From: Bolinopsis microptera
Lineage: Eukaryota; Ctenophora; Tentaculata; Lobata; Bolinopsidae
Reading direction: 5' to 3'
NCBI RefSeq assembly: GCF_026151205.1
Contig: NC_087077.1
Location: 1,674,001-1,738,000, forward strand
Length of the DNA stretch: 64,000 bases
Part shown: piece after piece, positions 34,301-46,052 of the stretch
Position numbering within the stretch: position 1 is the first letter of the stretch
Layout: the number at the start of each line of letters is the position of its first letter
Notes under the pieces: generated by a model
Databases searched by the model: none
What the model saw: the letters and a program-made list of their open reading frames with translations, nothing else
Told to the model about the DNA's origin: nothing
Made by a program: the position numbers and the translations under genes

Positions 34301-37300
34301 AGAAAAGGGACAAAAAAGACAAATATAATATTAACTCAAATTGTAAATCGAACATGACTGGAATATTTAATCAATAATAATATTTAGACAATAGACAATG
34401 ATGGAATAATACTGAACACTGGAAATACTTAAAGTGTACAACTACATATCAATTCGAGAGCGAAGTTTCTGTTCACGTTTCAGCGATACACTGATCTGAG
34501 CCACTCGAGATTGCTCGAGATTCTCTAACAAGTCAGGTACAACTTAAAAGAGCGCACCTGTCATAACATCTGGTCCCCTCCTCAAGTTTCCTCATTTTGC
34601 TGGCACTCTCCCATGAAATAGTATAATTTCAGATCAGGAAAATCTCGGCTTATGTGATTTTTAACTTTGGGTTGCTCATTGTAGCACTGCTTCAAGACGA
34701 AATGCCGTTAGCTGTGACTGGTTTTTAACCTATTGTCTGTTTTCGTAGTCTAAAGAATACACCTGACCGACTCTTGGTGCATTTTAAAACCTAAAGATAG
34801 CAAAGTTAAACTCCTTCTCTTGAATGATCAGGATTGTTCTATCTTGCTCGTTGATGTAGCTTGCAAGTCCATTACTCACAAAAGTGCCGTATTACATCTT
34901 GGTAGTGTTGGTAGCTGATATCAATGTAACTGATAAGCGAGCATATTATACGCTAGATTTAAAAAAATGCTAGATAAATTGCTGCAGCTGAAAAGTTTGC
35001 AACTGTTAAAATTAAAGTGGCACTCTAGTTCAGGCCTGGTCAGTGGTCTCTGTTATCATTTAGATTTATCTTTCCTGGCAGAGTCTGACCCTGTTCACCT
35101 CCTCAGCAAGGTACGAAACATTGAAACAGCTTTTCTCAGGACATGTCGGCCATTGGAAATATTTTTCGAATTATAAATCCACCACCCATCGATAATGTTC
35201 CTGCAAATCCTCCAGCCTTTTGAAAATCCCTTTTTATATAGAAATAGATATAGTTTTGTAAGTATGAATCGACCGACAAGAATAGCTACGCCTGCCACCA
35301 AGAAATCGCTGACCATAAGAAATCCTCCAACGATAACAATTCCACTTACTATAAGAAATCCTGCAGCCATCAGAAATCCACTGGCCAGTAAAAATCCACC
35401 TCCCATTAAATATTCTCCAGCCATGATTGCTAATCCACCAGTTATCATGCATCCCCCTCCTTTGAGGAATTCGCCAACCATTAGAAATCCACCTCCCATT
35501 AGAAATTGGGCTGCCATAAAGAATCCTCCGGCTATAAGAAATCCTCCAGCTGTTAGAAATCCTCCACTCATGAGGAAACCACCAACAATCAGGAAGCCGC
35601 TGGAAACTAAAAGTCCACTGACTATAAGGTAACCTCCAGCCATGAAAAATGTTCCTGTCTTTTGGTAACCAAACGTCATTAAGAAAACCCCGACCATAAT
35701 AAATCCACCAGCTGTCAGAAATCCTTCAGTCATAAAAATCCCAGGGATCGGAAGAAATCCTCGAGCCATCAGAAACGCACCGGCCATCAAAAATGCAGCA
35801 GGCATTAAATATTTATAAGTCATCTTCCGTCTTTTATCCACTATGGTAAAGTTGGTTCTGTTAATCTAGCAAATGAATACCTTAGTTCGTTTAATTATGG
35901 CGGGTTAAATTTGGCGGTTTTTCGGAAATTCCGCCATATTTTAGACCCGCCATAATAAAACCCGCCGAGTCAACTTTTGGAGTTCTGACAGGGTATATAA
36001 CATAATAATTTTATTACATTGAAACAAGCGTCATGAACTCACTTTCTAGGAATTGCGACCATAACGAGGTGATTTTATTATAAAAATTCAAATAATTTGG
36101 TTGTAATGGACGAACAAGCACTGTTAAATGATTGTTATTGTGCTATGATACTTATTAACTACCTTACTCGGGAATATTATAGCGGGTTAATTTATGACCG
36201 GGAAAAATAATGACCGGGAAAAATATGGCGGACTTTCCCAAAACCCGCCAAATTATCCCGGTCATGTATTTACCGGTGGCCGACCTTTCAAGTTTTTTTT
36301 AGAGGTCAACAAATTTTCAACCGAAATTTCTGTTTTTGTTACTTGTTAAAGAAGTTATTTCAATTTACAGTTACGGGTATCGGCCTTACAAAATGACAGG
36401 CCTCACAAAATGACAGCCCACATAGACCATGCTGTAGCTTAGGTTCCCTATACATTGAACCCTATTCCTTTTACTGTATGAAAGAAAAAGCATTAATTAA
36501 CACTTCCCAAGGAATGATAATGACATAGAATCTATATTTCTTACATAAATATGGACGTTTTTGCTGTTCAGTCATTGCCCCGTCAAACTGTTACCCAGCA
36601 TGGAGACCAAAGTTTAGAATTTAACCCCAGAAAACCAGGTACTACCATGACTTATGTCAATCAAAGACTACTCTGGTCAAATAAAAAAACTGATTTAGTG
36701 ACTTTGGTAGAAGAAATGAAATCATCAATTTTGATCAAAATGCCTCACAAAATGACACCGAAAAGCCTTACAAAATGACAATGTTTCAGATTGAATTACT
36801 TTCATCATCTAAAATGGATCAGAAACAGCCAATACAAGAAGGGGTTACAAATAATCATAATCTGACAGTTAACAATCAAGTAGCATTAAAAAAGTGCAGT
36901 TCTGATATCAAAACTTTGATTTCAAACTCTTTGATTTCAAACTCTGATTTCAAAACTCAACGAAATAAAGCTTCTATTTTGTGAAAGCAGAGAGTAATAA
37001 CAACTCCTAAAACATGTCAAACGTTAACTAAACACTGAAAAGTGATCTATCCAGTCATAGAAAATATCAAATATAACCAAATACTGTGTTCAAGTATGAA
37101 AACAAAAAATAATTTTTACGCCTCACAAAATGACATTTTTAAAATTTTTTCAAAGTATAAAAAATGTTCCTTTTTTAATATATTCTAGTAAAAACAGAAC
37201 TGGTATAATATAAACAACATATATATCTAACAGTAAGACACGTGAAAGAATAATGAAACTTTTTCCCAAATCGGATTTGAAGTGATGCCGTTTTGGGTTG

Positions 37301-39962
37301 TCATTTTGTAAGGCACGCGAAATTGCCCAACTTTTTTAATCATCCTTTTTCCTGTAAAAGCTATTCTAATCTTCAATCTATTATATTTATCTAACTGCCC
37401 TAGGTGAAATCAAATTTCTATAGGCTGCTGTTAAAAAATGACAGCCGTGACGGAATTGTCATTTTGTAAGGCATGTTTTTTTGGAAGATTTCAAAGATGA
37501 CAATTTGTATCGCAAAATTTACGGTTTTTCAATCAAATCAACCCCCGGGAAGAAAAATATACCTGTTGAACTACCTATCTGGATAATAAAACAAGAACAA
37601 AACTCATTTTTGTGCATTTCAGAGCCATCTCCTTTTTCGTGTCATTTTGTAAGGCCGATACCCGTATATTATTATTGATATTACAGTTATTGATATTACT
37701 ATCTACGATTCACTGATTCATGGGCAAGAGAAGTGAGAATCACGGTCCACCCTGAAATCTGATTTCTATAACCAAATTGTGATTTTTATAACGAAATTAT
37801 GGTAGCAACCGCCAATAAAGTTACAGCCCTCCATCCACTGCTTCAAAAGTCTTCTCTAGCACATATGAGACTTCAGGTAAAATATGATGATCACCACCCC
37901 CTTGGAACCCCATAATCTGAGTCGGCGGGTTTTTTTATGACTGGTAAAATTTTTGACCGGGAAAAATATGGCGGAATCTTCCAAAACCCACCACTTTATC
38001 CCGGTTATAATATTCCCGGGTAAGGTATTCAAACTTACTTCCTATCCATATCAACAGAGATATTATACTAAAATACTTTTAATTTTAAATGTTATTTTAC
38101 TGCAAACAAAAACGCACTCTGGAAGGAAAATTGGGTAGAATTTTGCAATATGGCAGGTAAATTCGGTGGATTTTCAAATTTTGCCTGAAAATAATGTTAC
38201 AGGTAAATAGGTAGCGGGTTAAATTTGGCGGATTTTCGGAGAATCCACCATATTTTTACCCGCCATTATTTTTACCCGCCAAAATATTACCCACCATAAA
38301 TTAACGAACTAAGGTACTTCCAAAATGCGTGGGCAATATGAAATAAGAAAAAAAAATAGTGTCTTCAAATCCAACAGAACAGAAACAAGAAGCAAATGAT
38401 GATCTAATACAAATTTTCTGATGACCTAATACAAATTTTCTGGTGACCTAATATAAATTAGCTGGCACCCAACCCTGACACCCGATACTTCCAATCAAAT
38501 AATATCAGTCGAAATTGTGCTCCAACTGTTATCTGTTAATATCAAGATCTGGGGTGATAGTTTATTTTTGTATGACGTTACGTAATATCAGGCCACTATG
38601 ATCACGCCGTTTGATGAAAATATTTCCAGGACATCTTGGTAAAAGTTGGACCCCCTCCCGGACCACCGCTTCTAACCAAAGCTCCTCCTTACGATTTGGT
38701 AAGGAGGAGTCTATCACAATATATATTTTATATTTATAATTTTAGACTTCAATAATGGTTCGGAAACTTAATTAGATTTTCATCAGGTTTATAAACTAAT
38801 TAAACTTATCCGTCCAGCAATCTCCAAGTTTTCACGGGTTGCAGCCCCCGATGCTCCAGAGAATGCCCGGTGTACCCGTTTCTGGTATGGCAGGGGTCCA
38901 GTCCCCCATCAAGAGCTCATACCCTCCTTCTACCCTCATCTCTCCCTCTAAATCTTCATATAGCCAGGTAATTCTTTACTTTTAGAAACAGTCCATGAAA
39001 ATATTTGATAAAAATACTGTTATTATCAATTTCGATAGAAATTAGAAACCATAGTCCATACTGTATGGCTTCCTGTCTCTGTATTTCTCAACTTTTTCCA
39101 GCTCCAATTTCACCACAACCTCCAACAGGGAGCCAAGTCATCCAGTTCACCTCATACTCCGGGTCTCCTCCGGTTCCGGAGCTCGGAGGATGAAGCCTCC
39201 CGGAGTGGCACGGACCCTCTTAAAACTCCGGAGATGCTCACTCAGGAACAACGTCACGCCCAGGTGAGACGTTTAATTAGGCTCTGGTCTACCTTCCACG
39301 CAGTCACGTGATCTACGAACAATTTTGACTATCTGTTTGGCGTTCTAGGCTATTCCTAACTCATGAGTATTACTAGGGAATCTCTAGTATTCTGCATCTC
39401 CATTCTGTCCAAAAATATCTCAAATACCTGAATGAAATGCCGTATACATGCTCTGCGCCCTCTTTGAGGACACATTTCTCATGCCTTGGCTGTCAACATG
39501 TAGGATCTGGGGTGTTGTTGCCAACTTTATCTCATGAAGCTTTCGTATTGTGTTGATTTCACTTTTAAATCCTTTGTTTTCGGAAAAGCGGTAATTTCTG
39601 AAGACAAATACAATAGACGTATTTTTTATTCATAGTACATGATTGTTCAGTGATCATGTACTGTGAATAAACTGTGGTTGTTCAGCATTCTAATCTGGTA
39701 CGGTGGTATGTAAATTTTGCAACTTTTAGCTAATAATTGTTTTTAGGCTCGATTTTTTATTTTGAATGAAGGCCAACGGACACTTTCACCGAATAATTGC
39801 ATTATAAATTATACATTTCTAAGTTTCTTGACGAACAAATCTGTGAATTACAATTTCTTCCGGGCATTGTATCCCCGAAAGGTAGTGAGCACTTAGCGCA
39901 AATAACTGTATTTGAGTCTTCATATTATCCAACACCCATTTACCACATCACAGTCAGACTCT

Positions 39963-40019
<57 letters not shown>

Positions 40020-43000
40020 GTGTACGGTATATCATGATAATACCTCCGATCTTAATTGTGCGTGTACAGATGATTTGCGAACTTCACATTTACAATTTGA
40101 TGAACACTGGCACGTGCGCGCGTCTTCAGAATAATCACGTGACCAGACAGCGTGAGAAACGCAGCCTGTCCTTGTTGGCACTTGGCACGGCTCCAAGTTC
40201 TTTAACTCCGTTCAGTTTTTGATTTTCGCCATTGTAGTAGAAAACGTTCCTGAAACATTCAGTCAGATACTATCCAGATATTATCCAGATGTTATCATGA
40301 TTATGATATGTATTTAAATGGATTGCTCCTTGTCTCAGAAACAGTGGGCAAGTAGATCCGAGGTGGCGTGGCAGGAGCTGTCCAGATCAGAACCCAACTC
40401 TATACAAGTTCAGCGACACTTCAGCCAGCAGAAGGAGGGTGGCACTGATCCACTGGGTAAGAGGAAATATAGTGGTGGTCAGGAGATACATCTTCTTACT
40501 AGAGAACAGTGGATTAGCGACCATATTCAGAGTCATGTTGCAGGTTTGTTCTACTGAAATTCAAGATATAGCTGACCTTTTTTCTTGAATTTTGCCCTAT
40601 TTGTTATCGGTAATTGTAGCGAAAGGCTTAGTTCCTGTTTACGATTTTTGCATTTTATTATTCTGACAGACAATGACCATGTTTTTGATCACTAATTCCC
40701 CTGTTTTCAGGAGCCGCTAAAGAAACAGAGCAATTGACTCCTGAAAGAGCGCTAGAAAGTGTGAAGGAGTCTCAAAGAATGAAAATAGCTGAGTTGGAAT
40801 CCGAGAGGAGCCGAACTGATGACTCTGAAAGGAGAAAAGAGGAAGAAAGGTTTGTCTCCATGGGGTTTGTTTCAATGACAAGAAAAATATCTTTTTTATC
40901 TTTTAAACGAATAAGGGGCGATGGCATATTATTCAGGGTGGGTTAGTGATGGAGGTCCTGACGTTGACGTAGAGGAACAGCCAGTGCTTTTTATTTGATA
41001 TAAATCACTGCTAATCTATGTCAATAATCAAAATTTCATTAAGATCTAAACATTTTTAAGATTATTTATTTTAAAAGCCACTCATCTCGCACGTAAAATG
41101 TTCAGCTATTAAGGTTGTTTTACTATTTAAGTATATTAAAAATGAACGTTAAGCGCGAAAAAACTTTTTCTGTCGCCTTATGAACCAACAAACTTATTAA
41201 GAGGCAGTTTCACTGCCATAAGTAAATTAACTAAATTTGATCGTAAAACTTTATTTGTTTGTTTATAGAGCCCTAATCTCGTATCGGAAAATGATCCAAC
41301 TAAATTCTGGCCTTGGGTGTAAATACGGGTAGTACCTGCAAGGGTATAACGTCAAATTCTAGTCACATAGTGATTATAATTTTGGTGGCTAGTGATGCTC
41401 GTACAATTTACACAGTTTAAAGGCGATTTATTCAGTTTTTTTAGCTTTAATGTCAAAGCAAGTTAACTTATTGTTCTGTAACATTAAAGTCTTGTTTTCC
41501 AAAACATGGTCCTCTAACAAAGCCCTCCTCTCCAGAATGAGAATAGAAGAGAGACTGAAAATAGACGAGAAGCACCGCCACGAGGAGAAGCGAGCTCAGC
41601 AGCACTTAATGAAACTGGAGGTACACCACAAGACCGTTAAACTGGACCACAAGCCAGGGAAGGATGCAGCGGGGGAGGCCATCAGGAAACACGATCCAAC
41701 AACTAGTTACCTTAGCACCTACATGCCCAAAACTAACCCTGTAAGTAGTTCACTGTAAGCACATCCCCATGTTGTGAAGAAAAATAAAAGTTACGTAATT
41801 CTTAATAATAAAACATGACGTTCTTAGTTGAGTACATGGTAGTGGTACATGGTTTAAATTCGACAACCACCTCATCATTGGTAATCGAGCAGAATCCATC
41901 ATCTGAGGATCTAATTTGTTGTAGTTTCAAGTTAAAGATGCTTGTCTCTCCACAGAGTAAGGGCCCAAGCAGACAGGGTAGTGTCTCTAAAGTGGGCAGG
42001 ACTAAAGGAAAACAGAGCCCAGCTGACGGGCAACAGTCAGATGGTCAATATAAGCTTGAGACTTCCACCAACAGGTTCGTGTTTACTTGTGCTAGTTTGA
42101 TCGTTTAGTTTTTATCAAACCTTGATAGATGGATAATGGTTTTTAGTTTACGATGTAATTTTGTATATTTCAGGGTCGAAGTTTCGAAGAATGTTAGGAT
42201 TGAATCGATTCCTCAGGGCATTCCTCACTCGATATCTTCTAGTAGAAGGTAAATTTACTTCAAAATCAATATCTGATATGGAACATGAATTGACTTTTCA
42301 GGCATTGCACCTAGTCCATATAATCCACGTTTTATGTTGGGATCCCAATATCTAATAGTTTATGTTAGTGTTATTTTTCGATAAATTTATAAAATATTTC
42401 AGTGAGCACAGTGCTAGTACTTCACATTCCACTGACAAGAAAGAAGATCGTTCGAGCGTTAAACCCACTATCCAAATACTGACGCAGACTCCCAAACTCT
42501 CTCAAGAATACAAGCAGAGCGAGTACACCCACCACTCTCGGGACATGACGTCACACTCACGTGACGTCACATCTCACTCACGTGACGTCACGCACCTTAC
42601 ACATGACGTCACGTCGCACTCACGTGATGGTTCACATCGCTCGCGTGATTCTGGGCAGCCTTCACGTGATATCACATCCCACTCACGTGACGTCACTCAA
42701 CTATCACGCGACTCACATCATGTTCGTGAAATCTCCATCCCATCTTCTTCACAATCGACTCACTCTTCAACCAAACCTGATTCGGAAAAGAAGATCGAGC
42801 ACATTGTCAGTGAACATTCGTCCCAGAAACAAGGAACGGCACAAACTACCACTAAACTTACTACCACAGCTCCCACTATTTGTGTACGAGCAGTTTCAAA
42901 ACCCAGTTCCAGTCAACCTAAACCTTATATTCCGTACACCACTAAAGTCAGGTAAAATCAAACGAACAATTATTTTCTAACTTTCCAAAGCTTGCTCGGA

Positions 43001-46000
43001 AAACATTATGTTATACGTTCGAAGCTAAATCTTGGCTATTCGTTTGTTGTCATTTGTCTTACTCTCAATAAAAATAATTGTTTCAGCTCCCAAGAGATGC
43101 AGATGACAAATCTGTACCAGCAGCAGCTACAATACCAGCTGGCCATGATGCAGCAGCAGAGTAGCCCTATCAGAACCAGTTTGTCACTCTACAAACCAGG
43201 CTCCAAAGATCCCGCTCCCAAACTGTCCTCTCCAATGATGGATGTCGGTGGAATGTATCCTCAGCAACAACAACAACAACAACAACAACAGCAACAACAA
43301 CAACAACAACAACAACCGCAACAACAACAACAACCGCAACAACAACCGCAACAACAACAACAACAACCGCAACAACAACAACAACAGCAACCGCAACAAC
43401 AACAACCACAAAAAGACAAAGCTGACAAAATTCTCTCCGAACAACATCGCCACATCTCGGAGAAACAGCGCCAGGAACAGCGCCAGCTGAGCGAGCAGCA
43501 GCGGCAGATGACCGACCAGCAGCGCCAGATCATCCTCCAGCAGTCTGGTTACAGACTCTCCACTGGTGGTCACGTGGTTGTGGGAAAGTTCCCCGGCTCT
43601 GGGTTCGAGCACATGGCCCAAGCTCAACAGTACCAGCTAGCTCTAGCTGCAGCTACACCTCCCTCTAAATCTAGAACTACTTCAGTCTCAGAGTCAAGTT
43701 CCAGATCAAAGCCTCCTAAACAATCACCTTACGCTCTACCTTCAGGGAAACCCTTTGGTACGTACATGCAAGCCCAGCTGACTAAACCCCACCAGAGTGT
43801 CCCAGAGACTCGGCCCCGCAAGGGTGGAACTCCAGAGGACGTTTTCAAGTTCCCTGACGATGACGAGGAGCGGAATAGTCTCCGGAGAGCAGAAGAGAGA
43901 CAGAAGCAGATGTCGGGAGGAGACCGACGGGAGAAGGAGACCGACAGACCGCTAAGTTACCAGCAGAAACAGCAGCTCCACAGTAAAATGCTACACGAGA
44001 GACAGATGATGGAACTGCGAGCTATACACGAACGGAAAGTGGAGGACGACATTAAGCGGTTTAAGGAGGAGTTTTGTAAAAATATTGACAAGATTGCCGG
44101 GGAACTTTCCATTCCGAGCACAAGTCAGCCCGAGCCCCGAGAACACCACCCGATAGTTTCCCACGCAGCCTCATCTCACGCCTCATCCACCATGATGACG
44201 TCATCACAGAGAGAAGTGACGTCATCGCACAAAGAGCACGTGTCATCCCACGTGTCAAGTAGTGAGAGGCGCGGTGTGGAGGTTCAGCACTATCTCCAGG
44301 AGGGTAGGGGTTATCCAGCGCATGGCCTGACCATCACCACCCCTCATCTCACTCTCCCTGCTTCCTCTGGTCATCTTGTCACCAGCTCCGGGATCATCAT
44401 TACTCACCCGCATTCTTCAACTTATGGTATGTTTCATTCCAATTTTAAATAGCTTTTTATGTGTAGCTTCTCTTTTTATACGCACCTCTCATTGATTGAC
44501 CGTCTAAAGAACTGTTTGACCTAAAACCCTCTGATATAAATTATACTTTACCCTGCTCAATGTTGTATCACCCATATCACGCTTTACAGATTCAGTCGAG
44601 GATTACAACAAGAGAAATAAAAGGAAGATGGCTGGACAGGACTACATCAACTCCTTACTTAAATCAGCGCTCAGGTTATTACAAAACTGCTAAATAATAT
44701 CTCGTTTAATCGTTATTCTAGTCATTTACTTTTATTGTCGTTTTGAAACTCTAAATAAAGTCCACTTCCTTTTACTTTTAACTGTACTAATAGTTTGACT
44801 GAGTTTATTAACATTCCAGTTCTATATTTCCAAGAATCACGAAACTAACCTAACATCCCGACAGCCTACTACAGAAGACCCTGAAGATCAGACCCAAGAC
44901 ACGTCTGGTTAACCCGAGCTATCCTCCCCACATCTGGCACCAACAGAGCATGGACCCTAAGTTCGTAGAGAAAGGGCTCACCCCCATAGATCTCATGACA
45001 GTCAAGAAGAAGCTTGAGGTACATAAAACAACTACCACTATTGATTGATTGATTCTTATAGTTGTGACTTATCGTTGACAGTCAAGAAAGATATTACTTC
45101 ATTAATTTCTGATTTTTCAAAAGTAAACCCAATTCTAATTTCAGTTTGGCGAGTACCCATCATTTGAAGCGTTCTACAACGACGTCACTCACTTTCAGAG
45201 AAACTACTCGGAAGTTTACCCTGCTGAGCATCAGGTGTGGAACCCTTCTCCTTTTTAGTTTCCAAGGTGTCTTTGCAAGACACCTTGGCTTTTATTTTTT
45301 ACCGCACTCCATTTTATGTTTTGATCTCTAACTTTCTAGGATCTGTCTCTTTCTTGATTGATTATGTCACTGTACTTACCTTTATTATACCTACATGTAT
45401 TGTATGGTTTCTGCTTCTATTAGGTTAGTGTGGTTTACAATAAAAGATGTTTTAATTTTGTCTTTGCCTTAATATGATGATTTATACTTTTGTTCACTAT
45501 TACACATTTGCTCACATCACTCACAGTCAGCCGCTCTGACATGGTTAACCACCTTCCTTGTGTTGTTGGTTAATCATATGAGCGTGATATAAATACCTCA
45601 TTTCATTTCATTGGTTGAAGGGAGCTAGGGGGATAGACAACTTGTTCTTGGGGATTAGCTTATCATTTTAAGATGAAATCCGATGAATAATCAATAACTA
45701 ACTTGTAGTTATACCTTTTGAAACATGTTAACCTTTTGCAGCTACGCCAAGAGATAGACGAGATTATGGGAGTGTTTCTGAAGGAGCTGAACGAAATATA
45801 CCGTGGAATATCGCCCCATCAGGTCAGCTGTTAAAGTACTGAGGCATGATATATCCCATCAGTAACGTGACGTCACGCCAATAACTTGACGTCACGCCAA
45901 TAATAATGTATTTTCTATGATTTTATCTAACATCCCCAACATCCGCTAATTATCACTACATTTTGTAATAATCCATGTTTTTCAGGCCCTGCCCCCTGCT

Positions 46001-46036
46001 CCTAGTTCAAAGAAGATGAAACCAGACGGGTCATGA
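22365..46036 (+). CDS. EMSY-like ENT-domain protein with bromodomain-like C-terminus, 22 exons
   Basis: Exons: 22365-22525, 22739-22813, 24362-24517, 24657-24798, 24964-25114, 30391-30552, 32755-32903, 38630-38698, 38845-38967, 39102-39263, 40339-40543, 40711-40849, 41536-41740, 41956-42074, 42174-42248, 42403-42951, 43087-44426, 44590-44674, 44865-45018, 45145-45234, 45742-45822, 45986-46036. Every junction keeps phase; the sum is 4443 bases (1480 codons). Residues 1-80 are an ENT domain with LSTERHQAEVRRAVNDEELT, almost as in human EMSY, a chromatin co-repressor subunit. SSYEWICEGRHPVPV near 86-105 matches the EMSY-specific box. Then come a basic KRRRKKG stretch (likely nuclear localisation), a charged coiled coil (about 535-600), HSRDVT repeats, a long polyglutamine tract (about 940-990), and at 1340-1465 a bromodomain-like segment (PIDLMTVKKKLEFGEYPSF, EAFYNDVTHFQRNY). 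A likely AATAAA follows the stop. Joining all exons into one gene is inferred from phase, not transcripts. Confidence 0.8.
23614..24055 (+). other. two short open frames in intron 2 of EMSY-like gene
   Basis: 23614-23826 (70 codons) ends in a charged, helix-like stretch (MREEDLQKIVHRSFFVGQLL, then DEIKDTWNLIEGML) that looks coding. 23828-24055 (75 codons) is less convincing. No family was recognised. They could be a skipped exon, a small nested gene or a mobile-element remnant. Exons 2 and 3 of the host gene join in phase without them. Confidence 0.3.
25527..29404 (-). CDS. nested antisense gene, 8 exons, unknown function
   Basis: Lies wholly inside intron 5 of the EMSY-like gene on the opposite strand. 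Exons on the complement, in order: 29404-29115, 28549-28392, 28217-28074, 27918-27715, 27172-26570, 26360-26201, 26047-25892, 25676-25527, all with GT-AG borders. Phases agree except inside the fifth exon, where the frame entering (acidic, KKEDDDSSSEDFSDD) differs from the frame leaving (VPKTNVNLSQTNQ onward), so one border or the sequence is wrong there. The product would be about 620 residues: a conserved-looking N-terminus (PSSCFSIDPSIGLYFLLRPG; ELIEANMLFQDWEFFPELL), a Lys/Ser-rich and glycine-rich middle (GGGGGGAGGGGG), RPEHALISMLEEVGKEEEAL, and a basic C-terminus (KKLGAKGKKGLLRG). I do not recognise the family. Confidence 0.62.
29405..32754. other. introns 5-6 of EMSY-like gene
   Basis: Apart from exon 6 at 30391-30552, no further coding exon was recognised. 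The frame at 31842-32060 ends PENIIDNVLIPFQASIKSC and could be a mobile-element remnant. TCACGTGA palindromes occur near 29500 and 32270. Confidence 0.45.
31195..31330. repeat. ~47-bp tandem repeat
   Basis: About two and a half copies of a unit containing CTACTCGCAGTAC, AGTACACACTCGTTACAGAG and TAGCAA, in intron 6 of the EMSY-like gene. Confidence 0.85.
33265..33855. repeat. 18-bp minisatellite, array 1 (GGFLMA/NPPAIR frames)
   Basis: Diverged 18-bp units around AATCCTCCAGCCATTAGA, about 30 copies, in intron 7 of the EMSY-like gene. The unit is a multiple of three, so both strands stay open: minus reads repeated GGFLMA-like hexapeptides, plus reads NPPAIR. The minus frame has a Met start and 196 codons. 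Without other evidence I treat it as a satellite, not a gene. Confidence 0.8.
35082..35110 (+). other. possible mutually exclusive mini-exon
   Basis: 29 bases between an acceptor (CTTTCCTGGCAG) and a donor (AAGGTACG), entering in phase 1 and leaving in phase 0, exactly like exon 7 at 32755-32903. It encodes ESDPVHLLSK; exon 7 ends TDHLLNK. Each is followed by a related minisatellite, so this looks like a duplicated exon end with its intron. Confidence 0.4.
35150..35830. repeat. 18-bp minisatellite, array 2
   Basis: Same repeat family as 33265-33855, about 36 units, in the same intron. The minus frame (248 codons, GGFLMA repeats) and plus frame (145 codons) are both open. It starts about 40 bases after the possible mini-exon. 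Confidence 0.8.
36160..38027. mobile_element. middle TIR element nested in the outer one
   Basis: TACCTTACTCGGGAATATTA at 36160 pairs with the complement of 38007-38027, 20 of 21 positions. Inside each end are TTTATGACCGGG-type motifs. The outer element's end also starts TACCTTA, so the two belong to related families. Confidence 0.7.
36372..37666. mobile_element. inner TIR element with TA flanks
   Basis: A perfect 27-bp terminal inverted repeat beginning TACGGGTATCGGCCTTACAA (36372-36398 against 37640-37666). The outermost TA may be the target duplication, as in Tc1/mariner-like elements. The motif ACAAAATGACA recurs several times in both orientations inside. About 1.3 kb; only short frames, so non-autonomous. 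Confidence 0.8.
39969..40013. repeat. GA dinucleotide microsatellite
   Basis: About 22 uninterrupted AG units in intron 10 of the EMSY-like gene. Confidence 0.95.
42540..42715 (+). repeat. coding repeat with CACGTGACGTCA motifs
   Basis: Within exon 16 of the EMSY-like gene, HSRDVT-type hexa- to octapeptides recur about nine times. The DNA repeats CACGTGACGTCA, which joins an E-box palindrome (CACGTG) to a CRE-like palindrome (TGACGTCA). Confidence 0.85.
43261..43411 (+). repeat. CAA/CAG polyglutamine tract in exon 17
   Basis: About 45 nearly uninterrupted glutamine codons, mostly CAA with some CAG, broken by CCG/CCA proline codons. The antisense frames (poly-V, poly-L, poly-C) are artefacts. 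Confidence 0.97.
45242..45615 (+). mobile_element. LINE 3-prime end or SINE fragment in intron 20
   Basis: It starts near a perfect 12-bp-stem, 3-base-loop hairpin (CCAAGGTGTCTT and complement, 45262-45288). It ends with TGAGCGTGATATAAATACCT followed by a CATTT pentamer tail, the pattern of CR1/L2-type 3-prime ends and the SINEs that copy them. The body is not otherwise identified. Confidence 0.45.
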
Positions 46037-46046
46037 GATTTACGAG

Positions 46047-46052
46047 AATAAA
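46047..46052 (+). terminator. polyadenylation signal AATAAA of EMSY-like gene
   Basis: AATAAA begins 11 bases after the stop codon, so the 3-prime UTR may be very short unless a later site is used. Confidence 0.5.

Larger units (their letters stand above)
35878..38316. mobile_element. outer TIR element
   Basis: TACCTTAGTTCGTTTAATTA then TGGCGGG at 35878 onward is matched by the complement of the sequence ending at 38316 (TTAACGAACTAAGGTA), about 40 bp with mismatches. Several further inverted TGGCGGGT/ACCCGCCA motifs lie just inside each end. No transposase frame was found. Confidence 0.7.

Noticed and set aside
36551-36984. Two short frames inside the inner TIR element as a possible transposase
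   Set aside because: Too short and without any DDE/D or DNA-binding motif.
43170-43627. Poly-valine, poly-leucine, poly-cysteine and poly-asparagine frames
   Set aside because: Shadows of the polyglutamine-coding CAA tract in exon 17.
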